From assembly GCA_001796965.1 (NCBI GenBank), contig MGOA01000086.1, positions 1-10,692 on the forward strand: a stretch of DNA of 10,692 nt. The letters run 5' to 3'. Positions within the stretch are counted from its first letter, which is position 1. The number at the start of each line of letters is the position of its first letter. Source of the DNA: Chloroflexi bacterium RBG_16_64_43. GTDB taxonomy: Bacteria > Chloroflexota > Anaerolineae > Anaerolineales > RBG-16-64-43. Below the pieces are notes generated by a model. It did no database searches and was not told where the DNA came from. It saw only the letters and a program-made list of their open reading frames with translations. Below, piece by piece: positions 6,365-10,692 of the stretch. Made by a program: the position numbers and the translations under genes.

Positions 6365-7540
6365 ATGAAGCGATGGACGATGGTTGTTGTGGCCGGCGCC
6401 CTTCTGGCGTTGGCTTGTTCCAGTTTGCCGACGTTGACGCTGCCCGATATCGCCACCTTGACAGTGATAACGCCGCAGCCGCAGGTTGAAACCACCTCGC
6501 GGCCGAACCTGCCGCCGCTGGCTCCGGCCGTCGGCCTGCCGTCGGAATCGACCAGCAGCGCGTTGAGTGATCTCTATCAACAAGTGAATCCGGGTGTGGT
6601 TTCGCTGCGCGTGTTTACCGCGGAGGGCGGCGCGCTCGGATCTGGATTCGTGGTCGACACGCAGGGACATATCGTCACCAACCTGCACGTGGTCACGGGG
6701 GCCACCGAGGTCGAGGTGGACTTCCCCTCCGGGCAGATGGCTCACGGCAAGGTCATTGCCGAGGATCCAGACTCGGATCTGGCCGTGATCCAGGTGACCG
6801 TGCCCGCGGCGGAGCTCATGCCGCTGCCCTTGGGTGATTCCTCGACCCTGCGGGTGGGCACACCGGTGGTGGCGATCGGAAACCCGTTCGGCCTCTCGAG
6901 CACCATGACCCTGGGCATCGTCTCTGGGTTGGGGCGCACACTTGATTCAGAACGGGCCTCCCCCGGCGGGGGCGTCTTCTCTGCCGCCGATCTCATTCAG
7001 ACCGACGCTGCGGTCAACCCGGGCAACTCGGGCGGCCCGCTGCTCGACCTGCAAGGGTTCGTGGTCGGTATCAATCGGGCCATTCGCAGCACGTCGGTCA
7101 CCGCCTCGGGCGACGTAGTCAACTCGGGGGTGGGCTTCGCCATCTCGGTCAACGTGGTGCGGCGCGTGCTGCCTTCGCTTATCGAGAAGGGGTCTTACGA
7201 CTACCCTTACATCGGCATCACCGGCATGAGCGAGATGCACCTGGCCGAACAAGAGGCGCTGGGTCTGCCACATAGCAGCGGGGTGTACGTGCAAGATGTG
7301 ACGGCCGGCAGCCCGGCCGAGAAGGCCGGCCTGCGAGCGGGGTCGCGCCCAACGACCCTCACCGGATTGCTGGCGGGCGGCGACCTCATCCTCGCCGTCA
7401 ACGACACTCCCTTGCGGAACTTCTCCGACCTGCTTTCGTATCTGGTTCTCAATGTCTCACCGGGCGACGCGGTGAGGCTTACCCTGCTGCGAGATGGGCA
7501 ACAAGAGGAGGTCAGCCTGACCTTGGCCGCACGCCCCTGA
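6365..7540 (+). CDS. HtrA/Deg-family serine protease, putative lipoprotein, one PDZ domain
   Basis: The product has 391 residues. The N-terminus MKRW plus a hydrophobic stretch ends in LLALAC, with Cys18 in a relaxed lipobox, so membrane anchoring by lipidation outside the cytoplasm is likely. A Pro/Thr-rich linker follows (about 20-65). The trypsin-like domain (about 68-275) has the catalytic triad His108 (TNLHVV), Asp138 (DSDLAV) and Ser222 (GNSGGP). One PDZ domain lies at about 280-388 and contains an insert (SRPTTLTGLLAGGD) of a type seen in HtrAs of several non-proteobacterial phyla. HtrA proteins degrade misfolded envelope proteins. The start ATG 6365 has AGGGAG 6 nt upstream; an ATG at 6361 is out of frame. 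It probably shares the dnaJ transcript. Most HtrAs use a membrane helix or cleaved signal, so the lipobox should be regarded as a prediction. Confidence 0.95.
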   Translation: MKRWTMVVVAGALLALACSSLPTLTLPDIATLTVITPQPQVETTSRPNLPPLAPAVGLPSESTSSALSDLYQQVNPGVVSLRVFTAEGGALGSGFVVDTQGHIVTNLHVVTGATEVEVDFPSGQMAHGKVIAEDPDSDLAVIQVTVPAAELMPLPLGDSSTLRVGTPVVAIGNPFGLSSTMTLGIVSGLGRTLDSERASPGGGVFSAADLIQTDAAVNPGNSGGPLLDLQGFVVGINRAIRSTSVTASGDVVNSGVGFAISVNVVRRVLPSLIEKGSYDYPYIGITGMSEMHLAEQEALGLPHSSGVYVQDVTAGSPAEKAGLRAGSRPTTLTGLLAGGDLILAVNDTPLRNFSDLLSYLVLNVSPGDAVRLTLLRDGQQEEVSLTLAARP

Positions 7541-7590
7541 TACTCGGCCGGCGTGGGCGGCCGGCGCACACAATTCATGAGGAGGCGGCG

Positions 7591-8697
7591 ATGCTCGGAG
7601 AGCAGGATCTCAATAGTCTCCTGAAGTTCGACGCGGGGCACCCTGTGCTGAGCGTCTACCTGAATATCGAGCCGGCGGAGCGCGGTGGGGAACCCGTGCG
7701 CCGCCGGCTGCGTGCCTTGCTCCGGCACTTGCCGCACGAGTCATCCGCCGACATCCAAGCCGTCGAGAAGTTCTTCGAGCATGAGTACGATGGGAGTGGA
7801 CGCAGTGTGGTGGTCTTCTCGTGCGCTCCAGCCGCCTTCTTCCAGACCTTTCTCTTCCAGCTGCCGCTGCGTAGCCGCGCCCGCTGGCTACCTCAGCCGT
7901 ATGTCAAGCCGCTGGCCCACTTCCTGGATGCTTATGGGGGCTATGGCCTGGCGCGTGTCGACAAGCAGGGCGTGCGTCTATACGCCTACCATCTCGGCGA
8001 GATGATCGCCTCGCAGGAAGTGACGGGCGAGGCGGTGCGGCGCACCAAGAGCGGCGGGGCCTCAGCCCTGGCCGGACGGCGTGGCGGCGTGGGCGGACAG
8101 TCACACCACGAACAGGAAATCGAACAGCGCAACCTGCGGGAGGCAGCCGAAGCCAGCGCAGCCTTCTTCCAGGCCCATCAAGTTCGGCGGGTCCTGATCG
8201 CCGGTACGGAGGCAACCCTGGCTCAGTTCCGGGCGGAGTTGCCCAAAGCCTGGCAGACGCTGATCGTCGGTAGCTTTTCGCCGAATCACGACGCCGCACC
8301 TGCCGACCTGTTGGCACGCGCGGTCGAGGTCGGCCGCGTGGCTGAGGCGGCGCGCGAGGCGGCTCTGGTGGAAAGCGCAGTAACGGCGGCGGCCAAGGGC
8401 AAGGCCGGCGCCATGGGGCTGGAGAACACGCTGCGCGCGCTGCACGAGGGCCGCGCGCTCACGCTGATGATCAGCGATGGCTTCCGCGCGCCGGGATATG
8501 TGTGCACGGGCTGCGGCCTGATTTCCGCCCAGGATTTTGCTGCGTGCCCCTACTGTGGTAAGAAGGCTGCGGCCATCGAAGATGCCGTGGAGTTGGCGGT
8601 GCAGAAGGCGATGCGCAGCACGGCAGAGGTCGAGGTGATTAGCGGCAGCCCGAGCCTCGAGCAGGCGGGCCGCATCGCCGCCATCCTGCGCTACTGA
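7591..8697 (+). CDS. Bacterial eRF1-like (baeRF/Vms1-like) protein with GGQ motif and zinc ribbon
   Basis: The 368-residue product resembles the bacterial archaeo-eukaryotic release-factor (baeRF) superfamily. Residues 1-110 form a divergent first domain. Residues about 112-228 form an RNase H-like eRF1 domain 2 (GLARVDKQGVRLYAYHLGE) with a Gly-rich loop containing GGQ at 168-170, followed by the long helix EQEIEQRNLREAAEASAAFF, as in eRF1 and Vms1. Residues about 235-368 form an L7Ae/eL30-like domain 3 (GLENTLRALHEGRALTLMIS) with a four-Cys zinc ribbon, CTGC (305, 308) and CPYC (319, 322). In eRF1 the GGQ glutamine positions water for peptidyl-tRNA hydrolysis, so ribosome rescue or peptide release is inferred. 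AGGAGG lies 5 nt before ATG 7591, the strongest ribosome site in the window. The gene sits 50 bp after htrA. The precise baeRF subfamily is not assigned. Confidence 0.82.
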   Translation: MLGEQDLNSLLKFDAGHPVLSVYLNIEPAERGGEPVRRRLRALLRHLPHESSADIQAVEKFFEHEYDGSGRSVVVFSCAPAAFFQTFLFQLPLRSRARWLPQPYVKPLAHFLDAYGGYGLARVDKQGVRLYAYHLGEMIASQEVTGEAVRRTKSGGASALAGRRGGVGGQSHHEQEIEQRNLREAAEASAAFFQAHQVRRVLIAGTEATLAQFRAELPKAWQTLIVGSFSPNHDAAPADLLARAVEVGRVAEAAREAALVESAVTAAAKGKAGAMGLENTLRALHEGRALTLMISDGFRAPGYVCTGCGLISAQDFAACPYCGKKAAAIEDAVELAVQKAMRSTAEVEVISGSPSLEQAGRIAAILRY

Positions 8698-8726
8698 GGG
8701 CGCCGGCCGCGCCGGCGGCCGGTGGA

Positions 8727-8732
8727 TATAAT
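8727..8732 (+). promoter_or_regulatory. Perfect TATAAT -10 box before the L,D-transpeptidase gene
   Basis: A consensus TATAAT lies 24 nt upstream of ATG 8757, just after a GC-rich inverted repeat (CCGGCCG 8703-8709 with CGGCCGG 8716-8722). No -35 hexamer is visible because that repeat occupies the -35 position. The inverted repeat could be an operator or a weak terminator of the preceding gene. The transpeptidase may therefore be transcribed independently as well as by read-through. Confidence 0.4.
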
Positions 8733-8756
8733 CATCAACCTCGAGGTGAGAAACAT

Positions 8757-9917
8757 ATGCGGGTGATGGGGGTCACGTTGATCGTGTTGGGTTTGGCCAT
8801 GCTCGCACCGCAGGTGGCGCGAGCTGAAACTCTTCCCCCTGCCTCCGACTCGGGCGAGGTGTGCACAGTCGGGTATCAGATGTACCGCCCGGCCGATTGC
8901 CCGGCCAACGGACCGGGCTCACGCGCCATGCACTATTGGGAGATGGGCCTCTTGCCGGCTCGACCGCTGCCCGCCGCTGCGCCCGACCCGGCACTGGCCG
9001 CGCCGGACTTCGGTTTCGCCCGCGTCTCGAAGGACAGCGAGCTCCATCTTTACCCCAGCTTCGTGGATGCCGCCAGCGATAACCGGGCGGTCGTCAAGTT
9101 CCCCGGATTCGTCTTCATCAGCTATCAGGACGTGGTCGAGCGCGACGGCGAACGCTTCTACATTACCGGCGGCTCGGAGATCGTGCGCCGCGACGACGCC
9201 GCACCCATCAGCGTCCATCGCTTCCAGGGTTTGCTCTTCAATGCCACGCCGCTTCGATCTTTTGGCTGGATCGTCGAGAGCACTTACCCGCGCAGTGCGC
9301 CGGGGTCGAAGGGCGCGGAATTGCGCACCTGGCTGCCGCGCTACACCGTGATCCAAGTCTACGACACTCGCCAGGTAGACGGGCTGAATTGGTACATGAT
9401 CGGGGTGGACCAATGGGTGGATCAGCGGAAAGTCGGCCTGGTGGAGCCCAGCGCCGCCCCGCCTGCCGAGGTGCCCATCGGCACGCGCTGGATCACGATC
9501 AACCTGTTCGAGCAGACACTGGCCGCCTACGACAACGGGCGTCTTGTGTTTGCGACGTTGGTGGCCAGCGGCATACCCCCGTGGCACACCCGTCCGGGTA
9601 CCTTTCAGGTCTTCAAGAAGGTCGATCGCCAGCCGATGAGCGGCTCGTTTGCCGCTGATCGCTCGGACTACTACTACCTGCAAGATGTGCCCTGGGTGTT
9701 GTACTTCGACCGGGCGCGCGCGCTGCACGGCACCTACTGGCACGACGGCTTCGGCTACAAGCGTTCCCACGGCTGCGTCAACATGTCGATCGGCGACGCG
9801 CGCTGGATCTACGAGTGGGCCGACCTGAGTACATGGGTCTACGTCACCGACCCCTCGGGCAGACGCCCACTGACGCGGCGACGTATGCCAACGATGCCGG
9901 CGGCCCATGAGGTGTGA
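8757..9917 (+). CDS. Secreted L,D-transpeptidase (YkuD/ErfK family) with SH3-like regions
   Basis: The 386-residue product begins with a signal peptide of about 23 residues (VMGVTLIVLGLAML ... ARA|E). The middle part (about 85-232) is all-beta with SH3-like signatures (YTVIQVYDTRQVDGLNWYMI). The catalytic YkuD domain (about 243-366) carries His324-Gly325 and SHGCVN (337-342) with nucleophile Cys340. L,D-transpeptidases form 3-3 crosslinks in peptidoglycan, or attach proteins to it, outside the membrane. Cys36 and Cys48 in the mature N-terminus could form a disulfide. ATG 8757 has GAGGTGAG 6 nt upstream. It follows the eRF1-like gene by 59 bp in the same orientation. The presence of this enzyme argues for a peptidoglycan wall containing diaminopimelate or a similar diamino acid. 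Confidence 0.93.
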   Translation: MRVMGVTLIVLGLAMLAPQVARAETLPPASDSGEVCTVGYQMYRPADCPANGPGSRAMHYWEMGLLPARPLPAAAPDPALAAPDFGFARVSKDSELHLYPSFVDAASDNRAVVKFPGFVFISYQDVVERDGERFYITGGSEIVRRDDAAPISVHRFQGLLFNATPLRSFGWIVESTYPRSAPGSKGAELRTWLPRYTVIQVYDTRQVDGLNWYMIGVDQWVDQRKVGLVEPSAAPPAEVPIGTRWITINLFEQTLAAYDNGRLVFATLVASGIPPWHTRPGTFQVFKKVDRQPMSGSFAADRSDYYYLQDVPWVLYFDRARALHGTYWHDGFGYKRSHGCVNMSIGDARWIYEWADLSTWVYVTDPSGRRPLTRRRMPTMPAAHEV

Positions 9918-9943
9918 GGTCTCTTGCATCGCCCAATGGGGGA

Positions 9944-9972
9944 TTGTGGGCGCTCCACCGATATGCTAAACT
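9944..9972 (+). promoter_or_regulatory. Putative promoter of ssb
   Basis: TTGTGG (9944-9949) and TAAACT (9967-9972) are 17 bp apart. They stand in the only AT-richer patch between the transpeptidase stop and ssb. The predicted start near 9979 gives a leader of about 68 nt. An overlapping TATGCT (9962-9967) is an alternative -10. Confidence 0.45.
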
Positions 9973-10006
9973 CATCCTCACGGGATGGCGCTCGCCGTCC
10001 GTAAGG

Positions 10007-10026
10007 CCGCGTCGCCTCAGACGCGG
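10007..10026 (+). promoter_or_regulatory. Hairpin in the ssb leader
   Basis: CCGCGTC (10007-10013) pairs with GACGCGG (10020-10026) around a 6-nt loop, 10 nt before the AGGGGGA ribosome site of ssb. No U-run follows, so it is not an intrinsic terminator. It may stabilise the leader or modulate ribosome access. Function is inference only. Confidence 0.4.
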
Positions 10027-10046
10027 TGTTCAACCTAGGGGGACTC

Positions 10047-10433
10047 ATGCCTGGACTCAACCGAATCCAACTCATTGGCCGTTTGGGCCGGGACCCGGAA
10101 TCCCGGACCACGACGGGCAACCGCAGCGTAGCAACTTTCCCGCTGGCGGTCGACCGCCGCTGGAAGACGGACAGCGGAGAGCCGAAGGAAGCGACCGACT
10201 GGTTTACGGTCGATGCCTGGGGCCGTCTCGGCGAAATCTGCCAGAAGTACCTGGCCAAAGGCCGTCTGATCTTCATCGACGGGAGAGTGCAAACCGACCG
10301 CTGGCAGGACGACAAGGGCGAGACGCACTACCGCACGAAGGTCGTGGCCGCCAATATGCAGATTCTCGACCGCAAGCCAGATGAGCCGGAAGGCGCGGAA
10401 GCCGAGGAGGAAACCGTCGCGGCAACCGCCTGA
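10047..10433 (+). CDS. ssb: Single-stranded DNA-binding protein (SSB), short, without the usual C-terminal tip
   Basis: The product has 128 residues. An OB-fold spans about 4-108, with family hallmarks NRIQLIGRLGRDPE at the start, TDWFTVDAWGRLGEIC (50-65), KGRLIFIDGRVQTDRW and the closing strand AANMQILDRK. It binds single-stranded DNA during replication, repair and recombination, usually as a tetramer. The tail (110-128) is acidic but short, ending EEETVAATA. It lacks the D-D-(I/L)-P-F tip that most bacterial SSBs use to recruit partner proteins, and the other two frames past the stop do not restore one. The start is ATG 10047 with AGGGGGA (10037-10043) just upstream; a GTG at 10026 would add seven residues and overlaps the leader hairpin. 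An intrinsic terminator follows 28 bp after the stop, so ssb is probably monocistronic. Confidence 0.93.
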   Translation: MPGLNRIQLIGRLGRDPESRTTTGNRSVATFPLAVDRRWKTDSGEPKEATDWFTVDAWGRLGEICQKYLAKGRLIFIDGRVQTDRWQDDKGETHYRTKVVAANMQILDRKPDEPEGAEAEEETVAATA

Positions 10434-10461
10434 GCCCGAACAACGATGGCAATCCAAGGCA

Positions 10462-10493
10462 GGGCTGCCCCGTACGGGGCAGCCCTTTCTCTT
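10462..10493 (+). terminator. Strong intrinsic terminator after ssb
   Basis: GGGCTGCCCC (10462-10471) pairs perfectly with GGGGCAGCCC (10476-10485) around the loop GTAC, followed immediately by TTTCTCTT. The position, 28 bp after the ssb stop, and the shape are those of a Rho-independent terminator. Confidence 0.87.
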
Positions 10494-10692
10494 AGCCGGG
10501 CATGTCAGCGCGCGGCTCTTGGCAAAACTGCTCCTTTGTGAGGACTTGACACGCAGACCGCAGACCATTCCGGCTGCGACGCCGGTTAGCCGCTCGGAAA
10601 GGTCCCGGGCCTGGCGATGCGACTCACCCTTGGGCGGCATTTCGTGCGCATGCCGTGTGCCCGCGGTCGACCGTAAGGCATGCTATGCCCTC
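10494..10692. other. Tail without a recognised gene
   Basis: The last 199 bases show no coding frame with a ribosome site, and no tRNA, tmRNA or RNase P signature was recognised. A TTGACA at 10546-10551 has no matching -10. A short inverted repeat (GGCAT/ATGCC) lies within the last 20 bases. The tail could be the upstream region of a gene beyond the window. Confidence 0.5.

Noticed and set aside
5344..6495. 383-codon minus-strand frame over the dnaJ-like gene
   Set aside because: It is antisense to an unmistakable J-domain protein, and its translation shows no family signature.
7545..7563. CGGCCG/CGGCCG hairpin between htrA and the eRF1-like gene as a terminator
   Set aside because: The 6-bp stem is not followed by a T-run and lies just before a strong ribosome site, so read-through is more likely.
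8919..9929. 336-codon minus-strand frame over the transpeptidase gene
   Set aside because: It is the mirror of a gene with an intact SHGCVN active site and signal peptide, and no independent ribosome site or motif supports it.
10026..10046. GTG 10026 as the ssb start
   Set aside because: It lies in the leader hairpin, adds residues unlike SSB N-termini, and ATG 10047 has its own AGGGGGA site.
10546..10574. TTGACA as a promoter in the tail
   Set aside because: No -10-like hexamer occurs at 16-18 bp; the region downstream is GC-rich and no gene follows in the window.
10035..10640. 201-codon minus-strand frame over ssb and the tail
   Set aside because: It runs through the ssb terminator and OB-fold codons in reverse; its composition is that of a shadow frame.

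Overview
The window is GC-rich, gene-dense bacterial DNA. It most likely comes from an uncultured member of the Chloroflexota (Anaerolineae-like). This assignment is inference from the gene content (GAF/PAS two-component proteins with degenerate receivers, an eRF1-like protein, a lipoprotein HtrA, a YprB nuclease with a TPR tail) and from intergenic clusters of dispersed palindromes. No rRNA or other marker gene confirms it. No transposase, CRISPR array, tRNA or phage gene was seen.

Layout. Positions 1-78 hold the last codons of an unidentified plus-strand gene. Positions 79-503 have no gene and are filled with palindromic repeats; one of these doubles as a likely terminator for the gene that follows on the minus strand. 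Positions 504-5092 are read leftwards. They hold a YprB-like exonuclease (504-1739) and, upstream of it after a hairpin-rich gap, a two-gene unit: a receiver-GAF protein (4121-5092) and a GAF-PAS histidine kinase (2012-4114) only 6 bp apart. A divergent promoter region (5093-5367) separates these from a rightward series. That series is a CbpA-like DnaJ co-chaperone (5368-6312), a lipoprotein HtrA/Deg protease (6365-7540), an eRF1-like protein with a GGQ motif and a zinc ribbon (7591-8697), a secreted L,D-transpeptidase (8757-9917) and a single-stranded DNA-binding protein (10047-10433) closed by a strong intrinsic terminator (10462-10493). The last 200 bases show no gene.

How the genes fit together. 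The rightward genes dnaJ, htrA and the eRF1-like gene have gaps of only 50-60 bp. They share a proteostasis theme: folding help, removal of misfolded envelope proteins, and possible release of peptides from stalled ribosomes. The transpeptidase crosslinks peptidoglycan and may be co-transcribed or use its own TATAAT box. ssb looks independently transcribed, with its own promoter, leader hairpin and terminator. The leftward pair is a sensory module in which the kinase core is intact but both receiver domains lack the phospho-accepting Asp (Ala in the kinase, Ser in the partner), so the true phosphate acceptor is probably encoded elsewhere.

Most of the window is ordinary housekeeping and stress content. 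The items most worth a second look are the GGQ-bearing bacterial eRF1-like protein, the paired pseudo-receivers, the ssb product without the usual C-terminal tip, and the palindrome cluster at 119-465.
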